Positions 52,781 through 62,558 of a stretch of DNA of 64,000 bases are shown in pieces. The translations under genes and the position numbers were made by a program. The DNA comes from Mycobacterium gordonae (lineage in GTDB: Bacteria > Actinomycetota > Actinomycetes > Mycobacteriales > Mycobacteriaceae). Location: contig NZ_CP070973.1 of NCBI RefSeq assembly GCF_017086405.1, positions 2,946,739 through 3,010,738 on the forward strand. Reading direction: 5' to 3'. The number at the start of each line of letters is the position of its first letter. Position 1 is the first letter of the stretch. The notes under the pieces are model-generated. The model was not told where the DNA came from. It ran no database searches and saw nothing but the letters and a program-made list of their open reading frames with translations.

Positions 52781-53599
52781 ATGAAGTTAGCCCGACCGGA
52801 CACCTTCCATCCGCGCATCGTGTTGGCCGGTGGTGCGCAGCGCGCCGCCGGTGACGACGCCGGGTTGGTGGCGGCACTGCGTGCTCGAGGGCTGCATGCC
52901 CGGTGGCTGGGATGGGACGACCCCCACGTCGTCGACGCACACCTGGTGATCCTGCGCGACGCCGGCGACTATTCCGCCCGACTCGACGAGTTCCTTGCCT
53001 GGACCACCCGCGTGCAGAACCTGCTGAACCCCCCACCGATCATCGCCTGGAACGTCGAGCGCCGCTACCTGGCGGAGCTGGCGCAGCGGGGGGTTCCGAC
53101 CGTGCCGGGGGAGCTGTATGCGCCTGGGGATCCGCTGCGGCTGCCGTCCGACGGCCGTGTCTACGTCGGTGCCCCCGTCGGAACCGGCCTGCGGCGGTTC
53201 ACCGACCGGTTGGATGCTCGGGACTACATCGAGGGCCGCCAGGAAAACGTGTTCGTACAAGAAACCGGTGACGAGCCGGAGACCGTCCTGGTTTTCCTCG
53301 GCGGCAAACCGTCGCACGCGTTCACCTGGCAGGACGGCGGCCTGCATCAAGGTGAGGCGGATTTCGACCTCTGGGATGTCGGCGCAGCCGCGGTAGCAGC
53401 TGCCCAGGGTGAATTGCTGTACGCGCGGGCACATCTGGCCGGACGCCGGCTGCTTGAACTGCAGCTGGTAGATCCGGCGCTGGGGTGGCTGCGGCTGGAC
53501 GCCGAAACCCGCGGTCTAGCCCAGCGCGAATTCGCACTGGCCGTCGAGTCAGCCTTGGAGCGCCTCGGGTTGGGTCCGTTCTCGCATCGACGCCCATAG
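52781..53599 (+). CDS. ATP-grasp-like conserved protein (Rv1455-like)
   Basis: 272 residues from ATG 52781; ATG 52760 seven codons earlier overlaps the qor start and is less likely. The stretch IIAWNVERRYLAELAQRGVPTVP resembles the conserved entry to ATP-grasp ligase domains (WN...KRYL..L...GVP.VP), and EGRQENVFVQE and KPSHAFTW fit the later part. The family includes RimK and glutathione-synthetase-like enzymes, but I cannot assign a substrate. The 3' end overlaps ctaA by 51 bases in convergent orientation. Confidence 0.75.
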   Translation: MKLARPDTFHPRIVLAGGAQRAAGDDAGLVAALRARGLHARWLGWDDPHVVDAHLVILRDAGDYSARLDEFLAWTTRVQNLLNPPPIIAWNVERRYLAELAQRGVPTVPGELYAPGDPLRLPSDGRVYVGAPVGTGLRRFTDRLDARDYIEGRQENVFVQETGDEPETVLVFLGGKPSHAFTWQDGGLHQGEADFDLWDVGAAAVAAAQGELLYARAHLAGRRLLELQLVDPALGWLRLDAETRGLAQREFALAVESALERLGLGPFSHRRP

Positions 53600-54484
53600 C
53601 GCCGCGGTGGCCGCGGTGCAGGCCGCGGCACCGGCAACGTGCAGCGCGACCAGCACGGCCGGGACCCCGGTGTAGTACTGGGCGGTTCCCACGCCGGCCT
53701 GGGCGACCACGACCGCGACCAGCACGCCCAGCCGCCGCAGCACCACGCGGCCGGCCTGCACCGCCCACAGCCCGAAGCCCAGGCCGATCAGTAGCGACAG
53801 ATACGAGACCAGCAGCGACGAGTGCGCGTGCACCAGGGTGTTGATCTCGACCTTGAGCCGCGGCACCGTCCGGCTCGGGCTCTTGTCACCGGCGTGCGGC
53901 CCGGCGGCGGTCACCAGGGTGCCGGTGATTAGCACCGCGGCCAGGTTCATCGCGCTCAACGCCGTCAGCAACCGCATTGGCCTGGCGACCCGCTCGCGTA
54001 CCTCGCCGTCGTCGGGTTCCCCAACTTTGACGAACAGCAGCACCGAGAGCCACACCATCGTCATCGACGCCAGCAGGTGAATCGCCACCGTCCACCACAG
54101 CAGTCCGGTGCGCACGGTGATGCCGCCGATAACGGCCTGCACAACGGTCGAGGCGGGCATGAGCCAGGCGTACACCAGCACCTCGCGGCGCCGGCGTGCC
54201 CGCGTCACCGCCAACACGGCCAGGGCCGCGGTGATGACCACCGCGAACGTGATCATCCGATTGCCGAACTCCACGGCCTGGTGGATGCGCGGTACCTCCG
54301 ATACCGCTATCGGGGTGAAGCTGCCGGGGAAGCATTGCGGCCAGGTGGGGCATCCGAGCCCGGACGCGGTGACGCGCACGATGGCCCCGGTGACCGCGAT
54401 GCCCCCTTGAGTCAGAATCACCGCCGCGGCGACGATGCGCTGGACGCGCAGGCTGGGGTTGGGGAGCAGGTCCACCAACCGCAT
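53549..54484 (-). CDS. ctaA: Heme A synthase (COX15/CtaA family)
   Basis: Oxidises heme O to heme A for cytochrome aa3. 311 residues from ATG 54484, close to Mtb Rv1456c (310); a GTG seven codons upstream is possible. Eight membrane spans in two four-helix halves. Four candidate heme-ligand histidines: RIHQAVEFGNR, AIHLLASM, LVHAHSSLL and VALHVAG. Cys pair in the first loop (LGCPTWPQCFPG), as in type CtaA with a loop disulfide. Partner of ctaB. Confidence 0.92.
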   Translation of the reverse strand: MRLVDLLPNPSLRVQRIVAAAVILTQGGIAVTGAIVRVTASGLGCPTWPQCFPGSFTPIAVSEVPRIHQAVEFGNRMITFAVVITAALAVLAVTRARRRREVLVYAWLMPASTVVQAVIGGITVRTGLLWWTVAIHLLASMTMVWLSVLLFVKVGEPDDGEVRERVARPMRLLTALSAMNLAAVLITGTLVTAAGPHAGDKSPSRTVPRLKVEINTLVHAHSSLLVSYLSLLIGLGFGLWAVQAGRVVLRRLGVLVAVVVAQAGVGTAQYYTGVPAVLVALHVAGAAACTAATAALWASMRERTQPEALQG

Positions 54485-54629
54485 CAGCGCTCGTCCGACG
54501 GCCACCGCCCGATCGTAACGACGACTACGTCACGTAGTAGAACTGGGCCTGGCTGGTCTTCAGCATTGGTTCTGCATCCCGGGCGCGGCCTCCTCGAGAT
54601 TTTGCGACGTGGACGCAGACTCAGCGCTT

Positions 54630-55403
54630 TCACACAAACCGGAACCAGCGCCGCGCCGCCAGCGCTCCCGCCGCACCCCACACGGCGAGCACCGCTAGCC
54701 CGAACCAGTCCACCGACAAGCTCATGGCCTGCGACAGCGACTCCGTCAGTGCGCCCGACGGCGTCAACCGCGCTGCCCACTTCACGCCCGTCGGAATCAT
54801 GCCCGTCTCCAGGGTCAGCGCACCGAACCCGGCGAGGGCGAACCACAACAGGTTGGCCAGCGCCAGCACGATCTCGGCGCGCAAGGTGCCGCCGAGCAAC
54901 AGGCCCAGGGCCGCGAACCCCGCAGTGCCCAGCGCGATCACCGCGCCGCCCAGCGCCAGGGCCGCCACCGGCGGACGCCAGCCCAACGCAAAACCGATCA
55001 ATCCCAGAACCAGTGACTGCAGGAAGACGGTGAACACCACCGCCAGCGCCTTGCCGGCGATGATTCCCCACACCGGCAGCGGCGTCGCCCCGAGCCGCTT
55101 CAATGCCCCGTAACGGCGATCGAACGCGACAGCGATGGCCTGCCCGGTGAACGCGGTGGAGATCACCGCCAGCGCCATGATCGCGGGGGTGAACACCGCG
55201 GCGCGATGCTCGCCGAACGAACCGAAAGGCAGCAGGGTCAGCCCGATCAACAGGGTGATTGGGATGAACATCGTCAACAACAACTGCTCACCGTTGCGCA
55301 GCAGCAGCTTGGCCTCCAGGCTGAACTGTGCGACCAGCATGCGCGAGACGGCACTGGGACGCGGGTCGGGGGTGAAGGTTCCGGCCGGGAAAACCTCGCT
55401 CAC
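54630..55403 (-). CDS. ABC-2 type transporter permease (Rv1457c-like)
   Basis: 257 residues from GTG 55403, which overlaps the ATPase stop (GTGA) and has GGAGG upstream. Six membrane spans (LLLTMFIPITLLIGLTLLP, LVLGLIGFALGW and others), ABC2_membrane fold. Forms an exporter with the ATPase upstream. In Mtb the pair is annotated as an antibiotic-type transporter; location between mptB and heme genes does not fix the cargo. Confidence 0.9.
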   Translation of the reverse strand: MSEVFPAGTFTPDPRPSAVSRMLVAQFSLEAKLLLRNGEQLLLTMFIPITLLIGLTLLPFGSFGEHRAAVFTPAIMALAVISTAFTGQAIAVAFDRRYGALKRLGATPLPVWGIIAGKALAVVFTVFLQSLVLGLIGFALGWRPPVAALALGGAVIALGTAGFAALGLLLGGTLRAEIVLALANLLWFALAGFGALTLETGMIPTGVKWAARLTPSGALTESLSQAMSLSVDWFGLAVLAVWGAAGALAARRWFRFV

Positions 55404-56341
55404 GATCGCAACCTCCTGCCGGTCAGATCCAGGAAGACGTCCTCGAGGCTGCGCTGCTCCACGCGCAGGTCGGTGGCCAGCACGTCGATCCGCGCACACC
55501 ACGCCGTGACCGTTGCCAGCACCTGCGGGCCGACCGCGCCTTCGACCAGGTACTCACCCGGGGACACCTCGCTAGCTCGGTAGTCCTCGGGCAGCGCGGC
55601 GGTCAATAACGCCAGGTCGAGTTTCGGCGGCGCGCTGAAGCGCAGCTGGTCCTTGGCGCCGCTGCGCATCAGTTCCGCCGGGGTGCCGGCAGCGACCGTT
55701 GTGCCGTGGTCGATGATCACCAGGCGGTCGGCCAGTTCCTCGGCCTCTTTGAGCTGGTGGGTGGTCAGTACCACGGTCACGCCGTCGCGGCGCAGCGCAT
55801 CGATCAGCTCCCACACCAGCAGCCGGGCGTGGGCGTCCATGCCGGCGGTCGGCTCGTCGAGAAACACCAGCTCGGGGCGGCCGACCAGGGCACACGCCAG
55901 CGCCAGCCGTTGTTGTTGTCCACCGGAGAGCCGTCGGTAGGTGGTGCGGGCGGCTTCGGTGAGGCCGAGGGTTTCCAGCAGCCAGCCCGGGTCCAACGGG
56001 TCGGCGGCGTACGAGGCCACCAGGTTGAGCATCTCGCCGGCACGCGCTGCCGGGTAACCGCCGCCGCCCTGCAACATCACGCCGATGCGGGGGCGCAGGC
56101 GCGCGTTGTCGGCGATCGGGTCCAGCCCCAACACCTCGATGCTGCCAGTGTCGGGGCGGATGAAGCCCTCGCACATCTCGACGGTGGTCGTCTTTCCGGC
56201 GCCATTGGGACCCAACAACGCAAACACCTCGGCGGCATGCACCTCGAGATCGAGGCTCGAAACGGCCTTCACGGACCCGTACTGCTTGCATACCCCGCGC
56301 AGTCGTACCGCTATATCGCGGTCGTGGGGGACGGAGCTCAC
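55400..56341 (-). CDS. ABC transporter ATP-binding protein (Rv1458c-like)
   Basis: 313 residues, GTG start overlapping the mptB stop. Walker A GPNGAGKTTT, signature LSGGQQQRL, Walker B LVFLDEPTAGMD, H-loop LTTHQ. DrrA/NodI-type exporter ATPase with a C-terminal domain of about 100 residues. Coupled to the permease by a 4-base overlap. mptB, ATPase and permease thus form one transcription unit. Confidence 0.94.
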   Translation of the reverse strand: MSSVPHDRDIAVRLRGVCKQYGSVKAVSSLDLEVHAAEVFALLGPNGAGKTTTVEMCEGFIRPDTGSIEVLGLDPIADNARLRPRIGVMLQGGGGYPAARAGEMLNLVASYAADPLDPGWLLETLGLTEAARTTYRRLSGGQQQRLALACALVGRPELVFLDEPTAGMDAHARLLVWELIDALRRDGVTVVLTTHQLKEAEELADRLVIIDHGTTVAAGTPAELMRSGAKDQLRFSAPPKLDLALLTAALPEDYRASEVSPGEYLVEGAVGPQVLATVTAWCARIDVLATDLRVEQRSLEDVFLDLTGRRLRS

Positions 56342-58038
56342 GTGGAATCAGCGTAGGCGTCGGGTGCCGCCTCGGCGGACGGGGTGGCCTCAGCAGAAGC
56401 CGGAGTGACCAGTGTCACCGGTGGCTCGGGCTCGACGGTCTCCTCCGGAAGGGCTTGCCACGGTAGCCGGTGATAGGTCAGCGCGATGAGCACGACCACG
56501 ATGAAGGCGCTGGCCAGGGTGGCGTCGATGATCTGGAACAGCGCGAAGCGGTCGCCGTTGGCGGTCGGTCCGAAGATGCCGACGATGAGGGTGACGATGA
56601 TCGCGGCGGCCCGGAACTTGGTGCGGGTAGCCCAGGCGGCCAGCGGGATGATCGCCCACAACAGGTACCAGGGCTGCACGACGGGGAACAGCAGCACCGT
56701 GAGGCCCAGCGCGACCCCGAGGCCGCCGATCGGGTGGAGCCGGCCGCGGAAGACGGCCACCAGCAGCCAACAGACCATCACCATGATGATCAGCACGCCG
56801 ATCGCACGGGTCAGCGACAAGATGGCAGTGGTGTGATCACCCAGGCCCAGCAGGATGCCGACCTGGCCGGTGCCGAGCGCCAACAACGTCGGCGGCGACA
56901 TCCAGCTGCGCACCACATTGGCGGTACCCAGGGTGTAGATCCAGCCGAAGCCGAGCCCACTGGCCCAGCCGACGAGGCCCATCACCGCCAGCGTCAAGGT
57001 CGCCATCGCGGTGCCGCACAGCAGAAACGACTTGAGGGTACTGCCGCAGCGGTAGGCCAGTGCCATCGTGACGAAGCCCAACGCCAGCAGCGACGGCAGC
57101 TTCACCTGCGAGGACAGCACGATCAGGATCGAGCCGGCCAGCAGCAATCCCAGGGGTTGCCAGTCCGGCCCGAGCCGCCACGACTGCGGCTTGAGCGGGC
57201 GCTGTGAATCGATGCCGCGCAATGCGAACTCGGCACCGGTCAGCATCAGACCCAGCATCAGCGCCTCGTTGTGGATGCCGGCGACCAGGTGCATGAACAG
57301 CAGCGGATTGGCCGCCCCCAGCCATAGCGCGCTCACCTCGGCCACCCCGCACCGGCGCGCCAACCGCGGCGTCGCCCACACGATCAACGCCACACCGAAC
57401 AAGACGACGAGCCGGTGACACAACACCGCGGCGACGATGTTCTCCCCGGTGAGCGCGGAGATTCCCCGCCCGATCCACAGAAACAGCGGCCCGTAGGGCG
57501 CGGGAGTCTCGCGCCACAGACTGGGCACCGACAGGGTGAACACGTGACCCAGGCCCAGACCGGAGGCCGGTCCCACCCGATACGGGTCGAGTCCTTCCAG
57601 TGAGATCTGGCTCTGGGCCAGATAGGAGTAGACGTCCTTGCTGTACATCGGGGGTGCGATGAGCAGCGGCAGCATCCACAACACCAGCGTGCGGTCGAGC
57701 TCACCGCGCGACATCCGGCGCTTGCCGGACGCGAAACGGCCGAGCATCAACCAGGCCAGCGCCATCATCACGGCGCCGGTGGTGGTCATGGTCAGCGACA
57801 CCGTTTGAATGCGCGAGGGCAGGTTCAGCAATCGCACGCCGAAGGTCGGGTCCTGAACCACCGGCCGGGCGCCGTCGCCCAGCGCGCCGATCGCCATCAG
57901 CACCGTGCCCGTGGCGCCGAACAGCCGGGTGCGCTGCATCGCGGTGTGCTCGGCGGCGTTGAGCGGCTTGCCCACCGTCTGCTCGTCGCCGTGCAAACTG
58001 GCGATCGACGAGCTCAACGTATGGTGGCGGGCTGCCAT
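56338..58038 (-). CDS. mptB: Alpha-(1->6)-mannopyranosyltransferase MptB
   Basis: Polyprenyl-phosphomannose-dependent GT-C enzyme building the mannan core of lipomannan/LAM. 566 residues from ATG 58038, where similarity to Mtb Rv1459c starts (MAARHHTLSSSIASLHGDEQ); a longer frame to 58110 has no support. The GT-C acidic site is likely in PPMYSKDVYSYLAQ; 12-13 membrane spans. It lacks a roughly 30-residue loop insertion that I recall in the Mtb protein after EFALRG. The C-terminus APDAYADST is conserved. Confidence 0.92.
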   Translation of the reverse strand: MAARHHTLSSSIASLHGDEQTVGKPLNAAEHTAMQRTRLFGATGTVLMAIGALGDGARPVVQDPTFGVRLLNLPSRIQTVSLTMTTTGAVMMALAWLMLGRFASGKRRMSRGELDRTLVLWMLPLLIAPPMYSKDVYSYLAQSQISLEGLDPYRVGPASGLGLGHVFTLSVPSLWRETPAPYGPLFLWIGRGISALTGENIVAAVLCHRLVVLFGVALIVWATPRLARRCGVAEVSALWLGAANPLLFMHLVAGIHNEALMLGLMLTGAEFALRGIDSQRPLKPQSWRLGPDWQPLGLLLAGSILIVLSSQVKLPSLLALGFVTMALAYRCGSTLKSFLLCGTAMATLTLAVMGLVGWASGLGFGWIYTLGTANVVRSWMSPPTLLALGTGQVGILLGLGDHTTAILSLTRAIGVLIIMVMVCWLLVAVFRGRLHPIGGLGVALGLTVLLFPVVQPWYLLWAIIPLAAWATRTKFRAAAIIVTLIVGIFGPTANGDRFALFQIIDATLASAFIVVVLIALTYHRLPWQALPEETVEPEPPVTLVTPASAEATPSAEAAPDAYADST

Positions 58039-58234
58039 CAGAGCAGAGTAGACCGCGCCACTGTGCGTAGACCGCTGGGTTCGTCGGTCATGTTGTGGAG
58101 TTGTCGTCATCCTCGGGTGTCACGCCGCGCCCGGTGTGCAATCGCGCGGCGAAGACCGTGGTCAGCAGAAACGTGCCGCGTCTGTTTGTTGCGGTCCACG
58201 GATCGTCGGCGAGCCTCGCCTCGGGACGCCGTCG

Positions 58235-58948
58235 TCAGCTCTGCACCAAATCGGGCAACGGATCGGCACCCGTCAGCCAGTGGCGTCCGGTCTGGCGGGG
58301 TGCCTCCCACTTGGGGACGCTGACCGCATCGTCTTGCCCGAGGTCCTGCGGGGTCGGGCCGATACGGTCGGCCAAGGCGGCCAGCGCACGTAGATCGAAG
58401 TTGTACACCTCGGTCAGGCAGAGCACCGCGGCCTTGGTCATCGGGTAGACGGCGTTGGCCGGCCCGCCCATGGCCCCCCGGGCGATCGGCGCGAACCCGC
58501 CGTTGCCCGAGCAGGTGTTGACCACGTGCCCCTCGCCCTGTTCGAGCAGGATGGGCACGAAAGCCTTGATGTCGTGGATGACGCCCAGCACGTTGACATC
58601 GATCCCCCAGCGCCAGTCTGCAAGGTCGTGTTCCCACAAGTAACCCTCGGAGACGCCGCCCGTTCCGGGATTGTTGAAGACGACGTGCACGGCGCCGAAC
58701 TGCTGCAACGCTTCGTTCGCCAGCGCCTCGACCGAGGAGTAGTCGGTGACGTCGGTGACCAGGCCGGCGACCTCGAACCCTGCGCTCTTGAGTTCGCGGG
58801 TCGCTGCGTCGAGCGGCTCGGCGAGGACGTCGGCCAGCAGCATCTTCATGCCCTCTTGGGCGAAGCGCCGTCCCAGGGCGCGGCCGATGCCCCCGGCCCC
58901 GCCGGTCACGACCGCCACCTTGCCCTGAAGGTCCGTGCCTGCGGCCAT
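58235..58948 (-). CDS. Short-chain dehydrogenase/reductase with atypical C-terminus
   Basis: 237 residues from ATG 58948 (a TTG start six codons earlier is possible). Cofactor motif VVTGGAGGIGRALG; NNPG replaces the usual NNAG; catalytic Ser in TCSGNGGF and YxxxK in VYPMTKAA, about 147 and 168-172. After LTEVYNFDLRAL the normal substrate-binding region with the PG motif is missing, and about 55 residues unlike the family follow. It may be truncated or replaced at the 3' end. Located between mptB and sufR, where I recall no such gene in Mtb. Confidence 0.75.
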   Translation of the reverse strand: MAAGTDLQGKVAVVTGGAGGIGRALGRRFAQEGMKMLLADVLAEPLDAATRELKSAGFEVAGLVTDVTDYSSVEALANEALQQFGAVHVVFNNPGTGGVSEGYLWEHDLADWRWGIDVNVLGVIHDIKAFVPILLEQGEGHVVNTCSGNGGFAPIARGAMGGPANAVYPMTKAAVLCLTEVYNFDLRALAALADRIGPTPQDLGQDDAVSVPKWEAPRQTGRHWLTGADPLPDLVQS

Positions 58949-59148
58949 CGTCAAATGGTTGCGCAAATCGACCTAATTTTTCGTATTTTTCGAGGCAATG
59001 TGGAGCGGTGGTCGCCACTGCGCTGGGGTTCGCGCGCAATGTCCCCGCATGCGGTGCCCCCGCGTATCAAGTGTTTTCTCTGCTCTTCTCGTTTGTTGCT
59101 CAGATCACGTAAGGGGACCCTTGCTGGACCGATCCCCGGAATTGCGAC

Positions 59149-59163
59149 ACACTGGTGTTGTGA
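59149..59163. promoter_or_regulatory. SufR operator, ACACT-N5-TGTGA
   Basis: ACACT GGTGT TGTGA agrees exactly with the binding site reported for mycobacterial SufR, as I recall it. It overlaps the GTG start proposed for sufR at 59160, which would let the protein repress its own operon. Confidence 0.7.
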
Positions 59164-59915
59164 AAATCCAATCCGAATCGCCAGCTGCCGTGCCCGCAGC
59201 TGTTGCTGTCGGCTCGGATGGCCACACTCGGCGCACCATCGTCCGCCTGCTGCTCGAATCGGGTTCCAGCACCGCCACCGAAATCGGTGACCGGTTGGGC
59301 CTGACGCCCACCGGCGTCCGGCGACACTTGGACGCGCTGATCGACGCCGGTGAAGCGGAATCCTTCGCATCGGCCTCCTGGCAGCAGGTGGGCCGGGGAC
59401 GGCCCGCCAAGCGCTACCGCTTGACCGCGGCCGGCCGCGCCAAGCTCGACCACGCCTATGACGACTTGGCTTCCGCCGCAATGCGACAACTGCGGGAGAT
59501 CGGCGGCGAGGATGCGGTGAAGACGTTCGCGCGGCGGCGGATCGACGCGATCCTGTCCGGTGTGGAGGCCGCCGACGGTCCCGAGGAAGACGCCATCGAA
59601 GCCACCGCAGATCGCATCGCGCAGGCGCTCACCAAAGCCGGTTACGTCGCCACGACGACCCGGGTGGGCGGACCCATCCACGGCGTGCAAATCTGCCAGC
59701 ACCACTGCCCGGTCTCCCATGTCGCCGAGAAATTCCCGGAATTGTGCGAGGCCGAACAGCAGGCGATGTCCGAGGTGCTCGGCACCCACGTGCAGTTGTT
59801 GGCGACGATCGTCAACGGTGACTGCGCCTGCACCACCCACGTACCACTTACTCCGGCGCCCAGCCCGCGCCTGAGCCGCAACCCAGCCCAAGTAAGCACT
59901 GAAGGAGCGTCCTGA
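59160..59915 (+). CDS. sufR: SufR, Fe-S cluster-sensing repressor of the suf operon
   Basis: 251 residues from GTG 59160; a longer frame to 58998 exists. N-terminal winged HTH ([28 protein letters not shown]). C-terminal cluster domain with Cys179, Cys183, Cys196, Cys222 and Cys224 ([11 protein letters not shown]...DCACTTH). Mtb Rv1460 binds a 4Fe-4S cluster and responds to iron and nitric oxide. No clear ribosome site, so leaderless translation is possible. The stop overlaps the sufB start (TGATG). Confidence 0.93.
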   Translation: MKIQSESPAAVPAAVAVGSDGHTRRTIVRLLLESGSSTATEIGDRLGLTPTGVRRHLDALIDAGEAESFASASWQQVGRGRPAKRYRLTAAGRAKLDHAYDDLASAAMRQLREIGGEDAVKTFARRRIDAILSGVEAADGPEEDAIEATADRIAQALTKAGYVATTTRVGGPIHGVQICQHHCPVSHVAEKFPELCEAEQQAMSEVLGTHVQLLATIVNGDCACTTHVPLTPAPSPRLSRNPAQVSTEGAS

Positions 59916-61354
59916 TGACACTCGAAGCTGCACGGACCGTCGAGCCGATGACCCAGGAACAGACGATCGACTCTCTGGGCAGGTACGGCTACGGCTGGGC
60001 GGACTCTGACGTTGCGGGCGCCGCGGCACAACGCGGGCTGTCCGAGGCGGTCGTGCGCGACATTTCGGCGAAGAAGAACGAGCCGGACTGGATGCTGAAC
60101 ATCCGGCTCAAAGCGTTGGGCATCTTCGACAAGAAGCCGATGCCGAACTGGGGTTCCAACCTCGAGGGCATCGACTTCGACAACATCAAGTACTTCGTGC
60201 GCTCCAGCGAAAAGCAGGCCGCGACGTGGGACGATCTGCCCGCGGACATCAAGAACACCTACGACAAGCTGGGCATCCCGGAAGCCGAAAAGCAGCGCCT
60301 GGTCTCCGGTGTCGCCGCCCAGTACGAGTCGGAGGTCGTCTACCACTCCATCCGTGAGGATCTGGAGAAGCAGGGCGTCATCTTCCTGGACACCGACACC
60401 GCGCTGCGCGAACACCCCGAGATCTTCAAGCAGTACTTCGGCACCGTCATCCCGGCCGGGGACAACAAGTTTTCCGCACTAAACACGGCCGTGTGGTCGG
60501 GCGGCAGCTTCATCTACGTGCCGCCTGGCGTGCACGTCGACATCCCGCTGCAGGCCTACTTCCGGATCAACACCGAGAACATGGGCCAGTTCGAGCGGAC
60601 GTTGATCATCGTCGACGAGAACGCCTACGTGCACTACATCGAGGGCTGCACGGCGCCGATCTACAAGTCGGACTCGCTGCATTCGGCGGTGGTGGAGATC
60701 ATCGTCAAGCCCGGTGGCCGGTGCCGTTACACGACCATCCAGAACTGGTCGAACAACGTCTACAACCTGGTCACCAAGCGGGCCCGGGCCGAGGCGGGCG
60801 CCACCATGGAGTGGGTCGACGGCAACATCGGATCAAAGGTGACCATGAAGTACCCGGCGGTCTGGATGACCGGCGAGCACGCCAAGGGCGAGGTGTTGTC
60901 GATCGCCTTCGCCGGTGAGGACCAGCACCAGGACACCGGCGCCAAGATGCTGCACCTGGCGCCCAACACGTCGAGCAACATCGTGTCCAAGTCGGTGGCG
61001 CGCGGCGGTGGCCGCACTTCCTACCGCGGCCTGGTTCAGGTGAACAAGGGTGCGCACGGGTCGAAGTCGAGCGTGAAATGCGATGCGCTGCTGGTCGATA
61101 CGATCAGCCGCAGCGACACGTACCCCTATGTCGACATCCGCGAGGACGACGTCACGATGGGCCACGAGGCCACCGTCTCCAAGGTCAGCGAGAACCAGCT
61201 GTTCTACCTGATGAGCCGCGGCATGACCGAGGACGAGGCCATGGCGATGGTGGTGCGCGGGTTCGTCGAGCCGATCGCCAAGGAACTGCCGATGGAATAC
61301 GCCCTCGAGCTCAACCGGCTGATCGAACTGCAGATGGAGGGTGCGGTCGGATGA
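59915..61354 (+). CDS. sufB: Fe-S cluster scaffold SufB, without intein
   Basis: Scaffold of the SufBCD complex. 479 residues, continuous across the core. GAAGGAG precedes ATG 59915. Conserved parts: [17 protein letters not shown] [37 protein letters not shown], and Cys389 in [12 protein letters not shown], equivalent to the E. coli cluster-assembly Cys405. Mtb SufB (Rv1461) is about 846 residues because of an intein; none is present here. Confidence 0.97.
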   Translation: MTLEAARTVEPMTQEQTIDSLGRYGYGWADSDVAGAAAQRGLSEAVVRDISAKKNEPDWMLNIRLKALGIFDKKPMPNWGSNLEGIDFDNIKYFVRSSEKQAATWDDLPADIKNTYDKLGIPEAEKQRLVSGVAAQYESEVVYHSIREDLEKQGVIFLDTDTALREHPEIFKQYFGTVIPAGDNKFSALNTAVWSGGSFIYVPPGVHVDIPLQAYFRINTENMGQFERTLIIVDENAYVHYIEGCTAPIYKSDSLHSAVVEIIVKPGGRCRYTTIQNWSNNVYNLVTKRARAEAGATMEWVDGNIGSKVTMKYPAVWMTGEHAKGEVLSIAFAGEDQHQDTGAKMLHLAPNTSSNIVSKSVARGGGRTSYRGLVQVNKGAHGSKSSVKCDALLVDTISRSDTYPYVDIREDDVTMGHEATVSKVSENQLFYLMSRGMTEDEAMAMVVRGFVEPIAKELPMEYALELNRLIELQMEGAVG

Positions 61355-61407
61355 CTCACGCCAACGACGATGCAGCGCGTAGCGGTGAAGAGGATCGGCG
61401 CCGATGA
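61351..61407 (+). repeat. MIRU-like mini-ORF between sufB and sufD
   Basis: An ATG overlapping the sufB TGA opens an 18-codon frame ([18 protein letters not shown]) whose TGA overlaps the sufD ATG at 61404. The bases include GACGATGCAG, then GAAGAGGATCGGCG, resembling the MIRU consensus and the copy at 43581-43640. It keeps translational coupling between sufB and sufD. Confidence 0.65.
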
Positions 61408-62554
61408 CGACAGCGCTGAACAAGGGGGAGCTGTTCTCGTCCTTCGACGTCGACGCCTTCGAGGTTCCGCACGGCCGCGACGAATTGTGGCGCTTCACCC
61501 CGCTGAAGCGCTTGCGTGGATTGCACGACGGCACCGCGGTAGCCACCGGCACCGCAGCTATCGCGGTCAGCGAGCGGGAGGGCGTGCGGATCGAGTCGGT
61601 GCGCCGCGGCGACAAACGCCTCGGCGAGGCCGGTGTTCCCGTTGATCGTGTTGCCGCTCAAGCATTTTCGTCGTTCAACGCAGCGATGTTGGTCACCGTC
61701 GGTCGTGACACCCAGGTCGGGGAGCCGATCACCATCACCGTCGCCGGTCCCGGGCAGGGCGCCACCGCCTATGGGCACCTGCAGATCCGGGTTGAAGAAC
61801 TCGGTGCGGCCGTCGTCGTCATCGATCACCGTGGCAGCGGAACCTACGCCGACAACCTGGAATTCGTAGTCGACGACGCCGCCCGGCTCACTGTCATCTG
61901 GGTCGCCGACTGGGCCGACGACGCGGTGCACGTCAGCGCCCATCACGCCCGGCTTGGCAAGGACGCGGTGCTGCGCCATGTCACCGTCACGTTGGGCGGC
62001 GAGGTGGTACGGATGGCCGCCAACGTGCGGTTCGCCGGTCCCGGTGGGGACGCCGACTTGATGGGGCTGTACTTCGCCGACGACGGCCAACACCTCGAGT
62101 CTCGGTTGTTGGTCGACCACGCCCAGCCGGACTGCAAGTCGAACGTGTTGTACAAGGGTGCGCTGCAAGGAGATCCGTCGTCCAAGCTGCCCGACGCGCA
62201 CACGGTGTGGATCGGAGATGTTCTGATCCGTGCCGAGGCGACCGGCACCGACACCTTCGAAATGAACCGCAACCTGGTGCTGACCGACGGCGCGCGCGCG
62301 GACTCCGTGCCCAACCTGGAGATCGAGACGGGCGAGATCGCCGGCGCGGGACACGCCAGTGCCACCGGGCGATTCGACGACGAGCAGCTGTTCTACCTAC
62401 GCTCCCGAGGCATTCCCGAAGAGCAGGCCCGCCGGCTGGTGATCCGCGGCTTCTTCGGCGAGATCATCTCCAAGATCGCCGTGCCCGAAGTGCGCGAGCG
62501 CCTCACCGCAGCTATCGAACACGAACTGGAAAAGACGGAGAAGGCAACTACCGC

Positions 62555-62558
<4 letters not shown>
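61404..62558 (+). CDS. sufD: Fe-S cluster assembly protein SufD
   Basis: 384 residues from ATG 61404. SufB/D beta-helix core; N-terminal LWRFTPLKRLRGL; LYFADDGQHLESRLLVDHAQPDC; and GHASATGRFDDEQLFYLRSRG, which holds the His equivalent to E. coli SufD His360 at the SufB-SufD interface. The N-terminus is shorter than I recall for Mtb SufD. The stop overlaps the sufC start (ATGA). Confidence 0.95.

Noticed and set aside
61359..61404. Upstream in-frame extension of sufD
   Set aside because: The ATG at 61351 is in a different frame that ends at 61407; it fits a coupled mini-ORF better than a sufD start.
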